Shown piece after piece: positions 1 through 7,428 of a stretch of 27,436 nucleotides of DNA. The DNA lies in assembly GCA_905215345.1 (NCBI GenBank), contig CAJMPR010000034.1:1-27436 (forward strand). The letters are read 5' to 3'. Both the position numbers and the translations under genes were made by a program. This DNA is from an uncultured bacterium. Its GTDB lineage: Bacteria > Bacteroidota > Bacteroidia > Bacteroidales > Bacteroidaceae. The notes under the pieces are model-generated. The model was not told where the DNA came from, did not search any database, and was given only the letters and a program-made list of their open reading frames with translations. How positions within the stretch are numbered: the first letter of the stretch is position 1; each line of letters begins with the position of its first letter.

Positions 1-53
1 ATCGAAATAAACAATAGCAAAAGGGGCTATCCGACTTTTTGGACAGCCCCTTT
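1..53. repeat. Terminal inverted repeat, left copy
   Basis: The first 53 bases are the exact reverse complement of the last 53 bases (27384-27436); identity stops at base 54. The repeat contains a hairpin core (AAAGGGGCT ... AGCCCCTTT). Exact coincidence with both window ends suggests a contig whose two ends run into copies of one multicopy repeat. The end of an insertion sequence lying outside the window is one possibility, but no transposase is visible. Confidence 0.9.
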
Positions 54-63
54 TTCTATTGTT
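10..63 (-). terminator. Strong hairpin terminator after the RRM gene
   Basis: Positions 10-17 pair with 56-63 (AACAATAG/CTATTGTT), 19-28 with 45-54 (AAAAGGGGCT/AGCCCCTTTT) and 30-32 with 41-43, around an 8-base loop at 33-40. This gives 21 pairs with two mismatches. Read on the minus strand it starts 18 bases after the stop codon of the RRM gene, and the GC stem is followed by a T run, so it fits an intrinsic terminator. Flanking A and T tracts would let it work in both directions. The outer arm exists only in this copy of the terminal repeat. Confidence 0.75.
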
Positions 64-80
64 AACTAATAAATTCTTTT

Positions 81-326
81 TTAGTTCTTGGGTAATGCTT
101 CTTTTACTACCATCTGGCGACCTACATATTCAGCTCCGTTCAATTCCTTGATTGCGTTCTGAGCTTCTGATGCCTCAGGCATATCTACAAAAGCAAATCC
201 TTTTGACCGTCTTGTATCACGGTCAACAATCAATTTAACAGATTCCACTGTTCCATACTCTTCCATTACTTGTCTCAAATCTGATTCCTTAACATTATAG
301 CTAAGGTTTCCAATATACATATTCAT
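81..326 (-). CDS. Single-RRM RNA-binding protein
   Basis: An 81-aa protein made of one RNA recognition motif. RNP2 is near residues 4-8 (YIGNL) and RNP1 near residues 43-49 (KGFAFVD), both with the aromatic residues that stack on RNA bases; the last residues are a short basic tail. Small stand-alone RRM proteins are abundant in Bacteroides and are thought to act as global post-transcriptional regulators, but its RNA targets cannot be read here. The start could be Met1 or Met3 (MNMYIGN). It is followed by a strong terminator and preceded by a long gene-free stretch that probably holds its promoter and a long leader, so it is likely a single-gene transcript. Confidence 0.93.
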   Translation of the reverse strand: MNMYIGNLSYNVKESDLRQVMEEYGTVESVKLIVDRDTRRSKGFAFVDMPEASEAQNAIKELNGAEYVGRQMVVKEALPKN

Positions 327-603
327 AAATACAAAAAATAAAAAATTAATAATTCAATAAAGGGGAGTCTTAGGAAGATGTAGTCAGAAATGAAAATTCT
401 CAATGTGGTTAATTAAGCAGAAACATTATGAAAAGCAGATCGTAATAAACCTCTTATTGTTTTGTTGATGCAAAGAAACGACTTTAAATTGGATACTGCA
501 CTATGCTTCGCTACGTTTCTTTGAATTTATATTCCTTTTTGTGAAATAAGGTCAATACTTAACATTTCTATAAGCGTGGGTTGTAGCGGTGCAAACAAAA
601 AGA
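327..603. other. Gene-free stretch upstream of the RRM gene
   Basis: About 280 bases with no credible ORF. It holds an exact 10-bp inverted repeat (471-480 CAAAGAAACG, 514-523 CGTTTCTTTG) with a 33-bp spacer. On the minus strand the first arm reads TTTCTTTG, one mismatch from the -7 consensus TAnnTTTG, so transcription of the RRM gene may start near 465, leaving a leader of about 140 nt. No riboswitch family was recognised. Confidence 0.5.
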
Positions 604-642
604 CATAAAAAAAGTCTGGTGTGCTTTCGCACGTCAGACTTT
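604..642 (-). terminator. Intrinsic terminator after the small lipoprotein gene
   Basis: Stem 611-618 (AAAGTCTG) pairs with 635-642 (CAGACTTT), with a further inner helix (TGTGC/GCACG, one wobble) and a short loop. On the minus strand the stem runs into seven T (607-613 on the plus strand are A). It lies 27 bases beyond the lipoprotein stop codon, so the lipoprotein and RRM genes are separate units. Confidence 0.88.
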
Positions 643-668
643 CAATTCTCTCTGGTGTTGTACTGAAA

Positions 669-878
669 TTATTCAGCTACAACTGCTGCGCTATCTACTG
701 CTACAGTATCAGCTGCTGCTGCGGCTGCTGCTTCAGCTGCTGCTGCTTCTACAGCTGCGATTGAATCAGCGATACGGATTGAATCAGCTGCTGCTTGTTC
801 TGCGTTAGCTGCTTTGTTACCACAAGATGCGAAAGATACTGCTACGATAGCTACAGCCATCAAAACTAATTTTTTCAT
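669..878 (-). CDS. Small alanine-rich lipoprotein
   Basis: A 69-aa protein with a typical lipoprotein signal: MKK, a hydrophobic stretch, then a lipobox-like VSFASCG with the acylated Cys at residue 19. The mature part of about 50 residues is almost only Ala with scattered Asp, Ser, Glu and Val (for example ADSIRIADSIAAVEA followed by Ala runs), and should form an exported helix anchored to a membrane. No enzymatic domain fits; the function is unknown. The Ala runs are written mostly with GCT/GCA codons, so the gene has a near-trinucleotide-repeat character and could vary in length by slippage. It has its own promoter and terminator. Confidence 0.8.
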   Translation of the reverse strand: MKKLVLMAVAIVAVSFASCGNKAANAEQAAADSIRIADSIAAVEAAAAEAAAAAAADTVAVDSAAVVAE

Positions 879-929
879 TTTCTTTACTTTTTAAAACGTA
901 ATACAATCAATTGCTTTATTAAAACGATG

Positions 930-937
930 CAAAGGTA
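930..937 (-). promoter_or_regulatory. -7 box of the lipoprotein gene
   Basis: The minus strand reads TACCTTTG, an exact match to the Bacteroides -7 consensus TAnnTTTG, 51 bases before the ATG. No TTTG lies at the usual 19-21 bp upstream; the nearest is 25 bp away, so the -33 element is weak. Confidence 0.6.
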
Positions 938-1036
938 TATACTTTTTAAATACGTTGTTCTCCAAAACCCAACTTTTTTTATATTTTTTTTTGAAGCAGG
1001 GGTGTTTTTAGCTTTTTGGGTATGTTTTATAACATA

Positions 1037-2710
1037 TTAATCTTCTGCAATACTGTTATATAAGTACCTTTTAATGCTTCTTTTCGGAGTCTTTTCAAAC
1101 TCGGTTGGGTAAAGTTGGATCTGAGCTACTTTCTCGTAAGCGGCAACACTGTTATTTAGGTTCTTGAGATTCTCATCCATAATAGTCTTCAAATTTTCGG
1201 GATTGTTTAATCCGAGGGAATCCAATGCTTCATAATCGGCATAAATCAAGGCAACCAGTTTTTTATTGCGTTCAATGATCAAACTCTCCAGAATGAAAGG
1301 CATATTGTTGAGCCGCGCTTCTATCTCTTCCGGGAAAATATTCTGGCCGCTGGAGCTTAAAATCATGGTTTTGCTGCGTCCGCGAATATAGAGATTGTTA
1401 TTTTCATCAAGGCTTCCCAAGTCACCGGTGCGCAACCATCCGTCTTCTGTAAATACCTCTTTAGTTGCTTCAGAGTTTTTATAGTAACCCACCATGACAT
1501 TTTCTCCACGTACCTGTATTTCACCCAGCTTATCTTCTGGATTTTCCTTATAGATACGCGCTTCCATAATATCCAGTACTCGTCCTGAAGAAGTAGGTAC
1601 AAATTCATTCCAGGGAGCATAGCTGATAAGAGGGGCACATTCGGTCATGCCGTAACCGATGGTAAACGGAAATTTGATGCGGTGGAAGAATTCCTCCACT
1701 TCGGGATTCATGGCAGCGCCCCCTATGATGACTTCCTTAAACCGCCCGCCTAAAGCATCTATCAGTTTTTTACGGATTTGCCCATAGATTTGTCCATCCA
1801 GCAAAGGTATGCTGAGAGCCCACTTCATGGATTTTTTGTTGATGATAGGCTGAATAATATTTTTGTAAATTTTCTCAATAACAAGGGGAACGGTGATTAT
1901 CAGGTTCGGTTTAACCTCCTCAAAAGCTTTCATCAGGATTTTGGGCGAAGGTACTTTACCTAATAATGTAACATGCGTACCGACGGCAGTAGCGGTCAGG
2001 AAGTCGAAAGCGCAACCATAAGCATGCGCTAACGGCAGGAAAGAAAGTACCTTGTCACCTTTCTTTAATAATTCGGTACGGATACCGAAAGTTACGTTCC
2101 CCGCCAGATTGTTTCCTGTCAGCATAACCCCTTTGCTGAAACCGGTAGTGCCGGAAGTATAGTTCAGCAACATCACCTTGTCATTGGAGAGATCGGTATA
2201 TATAATGTCTTCCTTATGGAAACCTTTGGGATACGCTTTACACATTTCATTATCCTGGTGTTTAATGAAGCGTTGGATTGTTTCCCCGTCACGTTGGTAC
2301 AGACAACGAAAATCGGTGAGCGAGAATACTCCACGCAGACCGGTGAGGCGTTCTTCTTCCAGGTGCTCCCAAATGCTGTCACTGGTAAAGAGAAAGACAG
2401 ACTCGGAGTGATTGACAATATGATGTACATCGTTAGGATTGAAGTCCTGTAAGATGGGAACTACAATTCCGCCATAAGTAATGGTAGCCATATAAGCGAT
2501 ACACCAACGGGCGTTATTCTTGCCGATAATTGCAATCTTATCGCCCCGGCGCAAACTGCAATGCTTGAATAACAGGTGTAATTTAGCAATCTCTTGTGCG
2601 ACTTGCCCATAGGTATAACTTTCGTCTTCCTCATAATCAGTATAACACGGAAGGTCCCAATTTTCACGAAAACTATGTTCGTAGAGCTTAATGAAGTTTT
2701 CTTGTATCAT
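1037..2710 (-). CDS. AMP-binding acyl-CoA synthetase (long-chain fatty acid-CoA ligase type)
   Basis: A 557-aa member of the adenylate-forming family, which activates a carboxylic acid with ATP and transfers it to CoA. Signatures in order: phosphate-binding loop YTSGTTGFSKGV (about residues 184-195), the A5 motif YGMTE (about 350), the ATP-binding TGDLG (about 424) and the hinge region RSKTMILSSSGQNIFPEEIE (about 440-460). The C-terminal lobe ends in TPKRSIKRYLY, with the lysine normally needed for adenylation. Length and motif order match long-chain acyl-CoA synthetases of Bacteroidetes, but the chain length of the substrate cannot be told. It probably recycles or activates fatty acids for membrane lipids. 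It is transcribed alone, divergently from mtaB. Confidence 0.9.
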   Translation of the reverse strand: MIQENFIKLYEHSFRENWDLPCYTDYEEDESYTYGQVAQEIAKLHLLFKHCSLRRGDKIAIIGKNNARWCIAYMATITYGGIVVPILQDFNPNDVHHIVNHSESVFLFTSDSIWEHLEEERLTGLRGVFSLTDFRCLYQRDGETIQRFIKHQDNEMCKAYPKGFHKEDIIYTDLSNDKVMLLNYTSGTTGFSKGVMLTGNNLAGNVTFGIRTELLKKGDKVLSFLPLAHAYGCAFDFLTATAVGTHVTLLGKVPSPKILMKAFEEVKPNLIITVPLVIEKIYKNIIQPIINKKSMKWALSIPLLDGQIYGQIRKKLIDALGGRFKEVIIGGAAMNPEVEEFFHRIKFPFTIGYGMTECAPLISYAPWNEFVPTSSGRVLDIMEARIYKENPEDKLGEIQVRGENVMVGYYKNSEATKEVFTEDGWLRTGDLGSLDENNNLYIRGRSKTMILSSSGQNIFPEEIEARLNNMPFILESLIIERNKKLVALIYADYEALDSLGLNNPENLKTIMDENLKNLNNSVAAYEKVAQIQLYPTEFEKTPKRSIKRYLYNSIAED

Positions 2711-2733
2711 TGCACGTTTTTTGATGAATTGTG

Positions 2734-2741
2734 CAAAAATA
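2734..2741 (-). promoter_or_regulatory. -7 box of the acyl-CoA synthetase gene
   Basis: The minus strand reads TATTTTTG, matching TAnnTTTG, 23 bases before the ATG at 2710. It lies only 22 bp from the plus-strand -7 box of mtaB, so the two divergent promoters are packed back to back in 84 bp. Confidence 0.5.
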
Positions 2742-2763
2742 GGAAAATTCTAATAATAATGCG

Positions 2764-2771
2764 TACCTTTG
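2764..2771 (+). promoter_or_regulatory. -7 box of mtaB
   Basis: TACCTTTG matches TAnnTTTG exactly, 23 bases before the chosen ATG at 2795. It implies a transcription start near 2777. This argues against the in-frame upstream starts between 2594 and 2780, which would lie upstream of, or at, the transcript start. Confidence 0.6.
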
Positions 2772-2794
2772 TCGTGAAAATGTGTTTTAAGCTC

Positions 2795-4114
2795 ATGATA
2801 GATACCAATATATTTCAAGATAAGACAGCGGTTTACTATACGTTGGGATGCAAACTGAACTTCTCAGAAACCTCGACTATTGGTAAGATACTGCGTGAAG
2901 CCGGTGTGCGTACGGCACGGAAAGGAGAGAAAGCGGATATATGCGTGGTTAATACCTGCTCGGTGACCGAAGTTGCAGACAAAAAATGCCGTCAGGCAAT
3001 TCACCGCCTGGTGAAAGAACATCCGGGAGCATTCGTCGTAGTGACGGGATGTTATGCCCAGTTGAAGCCCGATGCGGTAGCCAAGATAGAGGGAGTGGAT
3101 ATTGTACTTGGTGCCGAACAAAAGAAAGATTTATTGCAATATCTGGGTAACCTGCAAAAACATGAGAGCGGAGAGGCTTATACTTCCGCTTTGAAGGATA
3201 TTCGTTCGTTTGCCCCGTCATGTTCGCGTGGTGACCGTACACGTTTCTTCCTGAAAGTACAAGACGGTTGTGATTATTACTGTTCCTATTGTACCATACC
3301 TTTTGCCCGTGGCCGTAGCCGGAACGGAGATATTGCTTCTATGGTGGAACAAGCCCGGAGGGCTGCTGCCGAAGGCGGGAAAGAAATTGTATTGACGGGA
3401 GTTAATATCGGTGATTTTGGTAAGACAACGGGGGAAACTTTCTTCGATTTGGTGAAAGCCTTGGATGAAGTGGAGGGTATCGAGCGTTACCGGATTTCTT
3501 CCATTGAACCGAATCTGCTGACGAATGAAATCATAGAATATGTGTCCCATTCAAAACGTTTCATGCCGCACTTTCATATCCCGTTGCAATCGGGCAGCGA
3601 TGAAGTATTGAAGCTGATGCGACGCCGGTATGACACGGCATTGTTTGCTTCAAAGGTGAGAAAGATAAAGGAAGTGATGCCTGATGCGTTTATCGGAGTG
3701 GACGTCATTGTAGGTACGCGTGGTGAAACGGAAGAATATTTCGGGCAGGCCTTTGATTTTATCAAGGGACTGGATGTAACCCAGCTTCATGTGTTTAGTT
3801 ATTCCGAACGTCCGGGAACGCAAGCACTGAAGATTGACCATGTAGTGTCGCCGGAAGAAAAGCATCATCGCAGCCAACGTTTGCTGGAACTTTCGGATGA
3901 AAAGTTGCACGCATTTTATAACCGTCATGCCGGACAGACAATGTCGGTCTTGTTGGAACGTTCCAAACCGGGAGTCCCGATGCATGGTTTCACCGCCAAT
4001 TATATCCGGGTGGAAGTGCCTCATAATGATGCGTTGGACAATCAGGTTGTATCCGTGCGTTTAGGTGATTTTAATGAGGACGGAACGGCACTGCAAGGAG
4101 AAATTGTAGAATGA
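2795..4114 (+). CDS. mtaB: tRNA t6A37 methylthiotransferase MtaB
   Basis: A 439-aa radical-SAM enzyme that converts t6A at position 37 of ANN-decoding tRNAs to ms2t6A. The N-terminal UPF0004 domain carries the three cysteines of the auxiliary iron-sulfur cluster (C19 in TLGCKLN, C55 in VVNTCSVTE, C86 in TGCYAQ). The radical-SAM motif is C159-x3-C163-x2-C166 in GCDYYCSYCTIPFARG. A TRAM-like C-terminal domain follows. Presence of all three groups and the YTLGCKLNFSE start favour MtaB over MiaB or RimO. The frame is open upstream to 2594, but the extension overlaps the divergent gene and its promoter, so MIDTNIFQ at 2795 is preferred. It heads a likely three-gene plus-strand unit. Confidence 0.92.
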   Translation: MIDTNIFQDKTAVYYTLGCKLNFSETSTIGKILREAGVRTARKGEKADICVVNTCSVTEVADKKCRQAIHRLVKEHPGAFVVVTGCYAQLKPDAVAKIEGVDIVLGAEQKKDLLQYLGNLQKHESGEAYTSALKDIRSFAPSCSRGDRTRFFLKVQDGCDYYCSYCTIPFARGRSRNGDIASMVEQARRAAAEGGKEIVLTGVNIGDFGKTTGETFFDLVKALDEVEGIERYRISSIEPNLLTNEIIEYVSHSKRFMPHFHIPLQSGSDEVLKLMRRRYDTALFASKVRKIKEVMPDAFIGVDVIVGTRGETEEYFGQAFDFIKGLDVTQLHVFSYSERPGTQALKIDHVVSPEEKHHRSQRLLELSDEKLHAFYNRHAGQTMSVLLERSKPGVPMHGFTANYIRVEVPHNDALDNQVVSVRLGDFNEDGTALQGEIVE

Positions 4115-4145
4115 TATAGAAGAAAAGAATACTTATAATTTGTAA

Positions 4146-5054
4146 TTGGATAAGGTGAAATCAAAATTAATATATTGGCTGACTTATGCAGGAATGTGGC
4201 TATTGGCCTTGTTGCCTTTTCGAGTACTTTATGTGCTTTCCGACGGATTATATTTCCTGATGCATCATATTGTGCATTACCGGCGACGGGTGGTACGTGC
4301 TAATCTGTATAACTCGTTCCCGGAAAAGTCAAAAAAAGAATTGCGCGAGATAGAACGTAAATTTTATCATTATATCTGCGATTATATGCTGGAAGAAGTG
4401 AAGATGTTGCGCATGTCTTTCAGTGAGTTGAACCGTCGCATGGAGTATGAAAAGAAAGAAGAATATCTAGCTATGATAGAAAAGTACGGTGGTATCGTAG
4501 TGCTTATCCCCCATTATGCCAACTTTGAGTGGTTGATTGGTATGGGGGCCATTATGAAGCCCGGTGATGTACCGGTACAGGTTTATAAACCTTTGCGTAA
4601 TAAGTATATGGATGAAATGTTTAAACTCATCCGTGCCCGTTTTGGAGGATATAACATACCGAAACATTCTACGGCCCGTGAAGTGATAAAACTACATCGG
4701 GACGGCAAACGAATGGTGGTGGGTTTGATAACCGACCAGTCTCCCAATCTTAACGAAGCACATTGCTGGACTACTTTCCTTAATCAGGATACCGGCTTTA
4801 TGGATGGCGGCGAGCGCATTGCCAGGATGATGAATTATCCCGTCTTTTATAGTGAATTACAGAAAAAGGGCAGGGGGTATTGCAAAGTACGGTTCGACCT
4901 CTTGACGGAGACTCCGAAGGAAACTGCCGATGGAGAAATTACCGAACTTTTTGCCCGTCGTTTGGAAGAAACAATACGTAGGGATCCGCCTTATTGGTTT
5001 TGGTCTCATAAACGGTGGAAACTGAAACGTGAAGATGTAATGCAACATGGATAA
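4146..5054 (+). CDS. Lipid A biosynthesis acyltransferase (LpxL/HtrB family)
   Basis: A roughly 300-aa inner-membrane acyltransferase of the LpxL/LpxM type, which adds a secondary acyl chain to lipid A. There is one N-terminal hydrophobic segment (about residues 9-40), the catalytic HX4E motif at H123-E128 (HYANFE) and a second conserved block VGLITDQSPN. No ATG is available: an in-frame TAA sits directly before the TTG at 4146, so translation starts at that TTG or at the GTG at 4155 (giving MKSKLIYW). It begins 31 bases after mtaB and overlaps the following glycosyltransferase gene by 8 bases, which suggests co-transcription and coupled translation. The acyl chain donor cannot be predicted. 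Confidence 0.88.
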   Translation: MDKVKSKLIYWLTYAGMWLLALLPFRVLYVLSDGLYFLMHHIVHYRRRVVRANLYNSFPEKSKKELREIERKFYHYICDYMLEEVKMLRMSFSELNRRMEYEKKEEYLAMIEKYGGIVVLIPHYANFEWLIGMGAIMKPGDVPVQVYKPLRNKYMDEMFKLIRARFGGYNIPKHSTAREVIKLHRDGKRMVVGLITDQSPNLNEAHCWTTFLNQDTGFMDGGERIARMMNYPVFYSELQKKGRGYCKVRFDLLTETPKETADGEITELFARRLEETIRRDPPYWFWSHKRWKLKREDVMQHG

Positions 5055-6063
5055 GATTGCTGTCGTTATATTGAATTGGAACGGTTGTGATATGCTTCGT
5101 TCCTTTCTACCTTCCGTAATACGCTATTCAGGAGAGGAAGGTGTGGAGGTTTATGTGGCAGATAATGGTTCTACGGATAATTCCGTAGAGATGCTTCAAG
5201 CGGAATTTTCTTCTGTACGTCTTATTCTGCTGGAAGATAATCATGGTTTTGCCGATGGTTATAACTTGGCTTTGCAACAAGTGTCTGCCGAGTATGTAGT
5301 ATTGCTCAATTCCGATGTTGAAGTAACTGAGCATTGGCTCAAACCGCTTGTTGATTTCATGGATGCTCATCCTGAAGTTGCCGCTTGCCAGCCCAAAATA
5401 CGTAGTTGGCGGAAGAAGGAACAATTTGAATATGCCGGCGCTTCCGGTGGATTTCTCGATTACTATGGATATCCTTTTTGCCGCGGGCGTATTATGGGAG
5501 TGGTGGAAGATGATTACGGACAATATGATACGGTTATTCCGATATTCTGGGCTACAGGTGCAGCGTTGTTCATCCGGTTGAAAGATTACCGGGATGTAGG
5601 TGGGCTGGACGGACGTTTCTTCGCACATATGGAAGAAATTGATTTATGCTGGCGTCTTCGTGCTCGTGGAAGGGTATTGGTTTGTATACCCCAAAGCGTT
5701 GTTTATCATGTAGGCGGTGCGACCTTGAAAAAGGAGAATCCTCATAAAACGTTCCTGAACTTTCGTAATAATCTTGTAATGCTCTATAAAAATGTGCCGC
5801 GGGAAGAACTGGCATCCGTAATGCGTGTGCGTGCTGTGCTCGATTATGTGGCGGCGTTGAGTTTCCTTTTGAAAGGACAGATATCTAATGCTTTAGCTGT
5901 ATATCGTGCCCGTCGTGCATTCTGTAGGTCACGTTCGTTATTTACAGAAGCCCGTAATGAGAATCTAAAAAAAACTTCACTTGCTGTTATTCCAGAACGG
6001 ACAAAAAACAGTATCTTGGCACAGTTTTATTTACACGGGAAGAAAGTCTTTTCGCAATTATAA
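5047..6063 (+). CDS. GT2 family glycosyltransferase
   Basis: A 338-aa inverting GT-A glycosyltransferase. The N-terminus IAVVILNWNG is the nucleotide-sugar Rossmann start; LLNSDVEV holds the DxD-type metal site; ATGAALFIR and the motif GLDGRFFAHMEEIDLCWRL contain the acceptor-side acidic residues typical of the rhamnosyltransferase-like GT2 group. The C-terminal 80 residues are basic and could lie on the membrane. The overlap with the lipid A acyltransferase gene suggests a role in building lipid-linked surface glycan (LOS core or similar), but sugar and acceptor are not predictable. Confidence 0.88.
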   Translation: MDKIAVVILNWNGCDMLRSFLPSVIRYSGEEGVEVYVADNGSTDNSVEMLQAEFSSVRLILLEDNHGFADGYNLALQQVSAEYVVLLNSDVEVTEHWLKPLVDFMDAHPEVAACQPKIRSWRKKEQFEYAGASGGFLDYYGYPFCRGRIMGVVEDDYGQYDTVIPIFWATGAALFIRLKDYRDVGGLDGRFFAHMEEIDLCWRLRARGRVLVCIPQSVVYHVGGATLKKENPHKTFLNFRNNLVMLYKNVPREELASVMRVRAVLDYVAALSFLLKGQISNALAVYRARRAFCRSRSLFTEARNENLKKTSLAVIPERTKNSILAQFYLHGKKVFSQL

Positions 6064-6070
6064 TTCTTCT

Positions 6071-6178
6071 CACCTCAGGTACCCAGATTAACACAGATTG
6101 TTCTTTTCTCCCCTGCTGTTATCTGAAATTTAGAAACAAAGGGAGAATATATGTGTTAATCTGTGTAACTTGTGGTGA
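6071..6178. repeat. Long imperfect inverted repeat between two genes
   Basis: The left arm 6071-6099 (centre CAGATTAACACA) is near-complementary to the right arm 6150-6178 (TGTTAATCTG within it). The exact core is AGATTAACACA/TGTGTTAATCT. An inner pair, 6106-6112 TTCTCCC and 6141-6147 GGGAGAA, continues the symmetry. It fills most of the space between the glycosyltransferase gene and mgsA, both on the plus strand. It resembles a dispersed intergenic palindromic repeat; it could also end the upstream transcript, although there is no clean T run. Confidence 0.7.
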
Positions 6179-6196
6179 ATAAAAAGTATTTGGCTT

Positions 6197-6715
6197 ATGG
6201 AAAAATTAGTTAGAAAGATTGGATTGGTGGCACACGATGCCATGAAAAAGGACCTCATTGAGTGGGCGCTTTGGAACTCTGAGTTATTGATGGGGCATAA
6301 GTTTTATTGTACGGGTACTACCGGTACTCTTATTCTTGAAGCCCTTAAAGAGAAACATCCCGATGTAGAATGGGATTTTACAATTCTTAAATCAGGTCCT
6401 TTGGGCGGTGACCAACAGATGGGATCACGTATTGTTGACGGAGAGATAGATTATCTGTTCTTCTTTACCGATCCGATGACGTTGCAACCGCACGATACGG
6501 ATGTAAAGGCATTGACACGTCTTGCCGGTGTAGAGAATATCGTATTCTGCTGTAATCGGAGTACGGCAGATCATATTATTTCAAGTCCGTTATTCCTTGA
6601 TCCTAACTACGAACGTACAATTCCCGATTATACTAACTATACTCAACGATTTGCAGATAAACCGGTAGTTGCCGAGGCTGTGGAATCGGCAAAGAAGAGG
6701 AAGAAAAAGAAATAA
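6197..6715 (+). CDS. mgsA: Methylglyoxal synthase
   Basis: A 172-aa cytosolic enzyme converting dihydroxyacetone phosphate to methylglyoxal plus phosphate, a bypass that relieves sugar-phosphate stress. The start RKIGLVAHDAMKKDL and the phosphate-binding loop CTGTTGT are characteristic. SGPLGGDQQ carries the catalytic Asp (D72, equal to E. coli D71); DPMTLQPHDTDVKAL carries H99 and D102 (E. coli H98 and D101). It is about 20 residues longer than E. coli MgsA, ending in a very basic Lys/Arg tail (KKRKKKK) of unknown purpose. It faces folB tail to tail across a hairpin. Confidence 0.95.
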   Translation: MEKLVRKIGLVAHDAMKKDLIEWALWNSELLMGHKFYCTGTTGTLILEALKEKHPDVEWDFTILKSGPLGGDQQMGSRIVDGEIDYLFFFTDPMTLQPHDTDVKALTRLAGVENIVFCCNRSTADHIISSPLFLDPNYERTIPDYTNYTQRFADKPVVAEAVESAKKRKKKK

Positions 6716-6737
6716 CTAATAAACTCTTTGATAAGCA

Positions 6738-6785
6738 TAGTATCTCAATTTTCCTCCTCTTGGGGGGAGGGGAATTGAGATACTA
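6738..6785. terminator. Bidirectional terminator-like hairpin between mgsA and folB
   Basis: Perfect 13-bp arms 6738-6750 (TAGTATCTCAATT) and 6773-6785 continue inward through TTCCTCC/GGAGGGG with G-T wobbles, giving a stem of about 20 pairs. It occupies the convergent gap and its right arm touches the folB stop codon. There is no long T run on either side, so it may be a transcript-end stabiliser rather than a classical terminator. Confidence 0.65.
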
Positions 6786-7145
6786 TTACTTTCCCATGCA
6801 GATTTCTATTCCTGCTGCTTCAATATCTGCCCCCATCGGCGGATTGCGCTTTGATAGTTTTAATTCAATATTCTCTATTTGAGGGAAATCCTCGAACAGC
6901 CGTTTTACAATACGTCCTCCGACGTGCTCCAATAATTTGGAAGGAATTTCCATTTCTGCCTTTACCGCTTCATATACTTCCGCATAGCTTACGGTATCCA
7001 TTACATCATCGGTCTGTATAGCATGTTCAATGTCTACTTTCAGTCTAAGACTGACAGTAAACTCATTGCCGACTAAGGTTTCCTGTCCGCCTACGCCGTG
7101 GTGGGCGAAAAAGCATATCCGGTCTAAAAATATATAGCTGGTCAT
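6786..7145 (-). CDS. folB: Dihydroneopterin aldolase
   Basis: A 119-aa folate-pathway enzyme converting 7,8-dihydroneopterin to 6-hydroxymethyl-7,8-dihydropterin and glycolaldehyde. Full length for the family. Catalytic and pterin-binding positions are present: E22 (GGQETLVG), Y54 (TVSYAEV), E73 in LLEHV and K99 in the C-terminal LKLSKRNPP. It normally forms an octamer in the cytosol. It has its own promoter about 60 bases upstream and is not visibly linked to other folate genes here. Confidence 0.95.
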   Translation of the reverse strand: MTSYIFLDRICFFAHHGVGGQETLVGNEFTVSLRLKVDIEHAIQTDDVMDTVSYAEVYEAVKAEMEIPSKLLEHVGGRIVKRLFEDFPQIENIELKLSKRNPPMGADIEAAGIEICMGK

Positions 7146-7203
7146 GATTGAAAGATAATGGTTTTAAGTTTCACTTGTGAAGCTTGAGTAATAGTCTTTT
7201 CTG

Positions 7204-7235
7204 CAAACTTATGGATAATATCTTTGTTCTACAAG
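7204..7235 (-). promoter_or_regulatory. Promoter of folB
   Basis: The minus strand reads TAAGTTTG (7204-7211), an exact TAnnTTTG -7 box, with CTTG (7232-7235) 20 bp upstream as a one-mismatch -33 box. The start would be near 7198, giving a leader of about 50 nt. Confidence 0.6.
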
Positions 7236-7310
7236 TCTCTGCATGCGATTTTTATTCATTTATGTAAATAAAGACGTGAGAATTTTAAAAGTTAAACATA
7301 CATGATTTAT

Positions 7311-7365
7311 AAAGTAGACGTTTAGCGCCGTAAAGTTCTACTTTACGGCGCTAAACGTCTACTTT
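7311..7365. repeat. Perfect 26-bp hairpin with a 3-nt loop
   Basis: Positions 7311-7336 (beginning AAAGTAGACG, ending GTAAAGT) are exactly complementary to 7340-7365, leaving only TCT as loop. It lies between folB and the end of malQ, both on the minus strand, 64 bases after the malQ stop. It could terminate malQ, but no T run follows and the perfection over 26 pairs is more than termination needs. It could be a REP-like or mobile palindrome. A small palindrome CCTAAACCTTAGG follows at 7372-7384. Confidence 0.85.
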
Positions 7366-7428
7366 GAGTGTCCTAAACCTTAGGTGCCGATAATCATGGG
7401 TAGACGGCACGAGCAGTTATATTTCTTT

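Noticed and set aside
2594..2794. N-terminal extension of mtaB
   Set aside because: It overlaps the divergent acyl-CoA synthetase gene and both promoters and adds hydrophobic residues not typical for MtaB; start placed at 2795.
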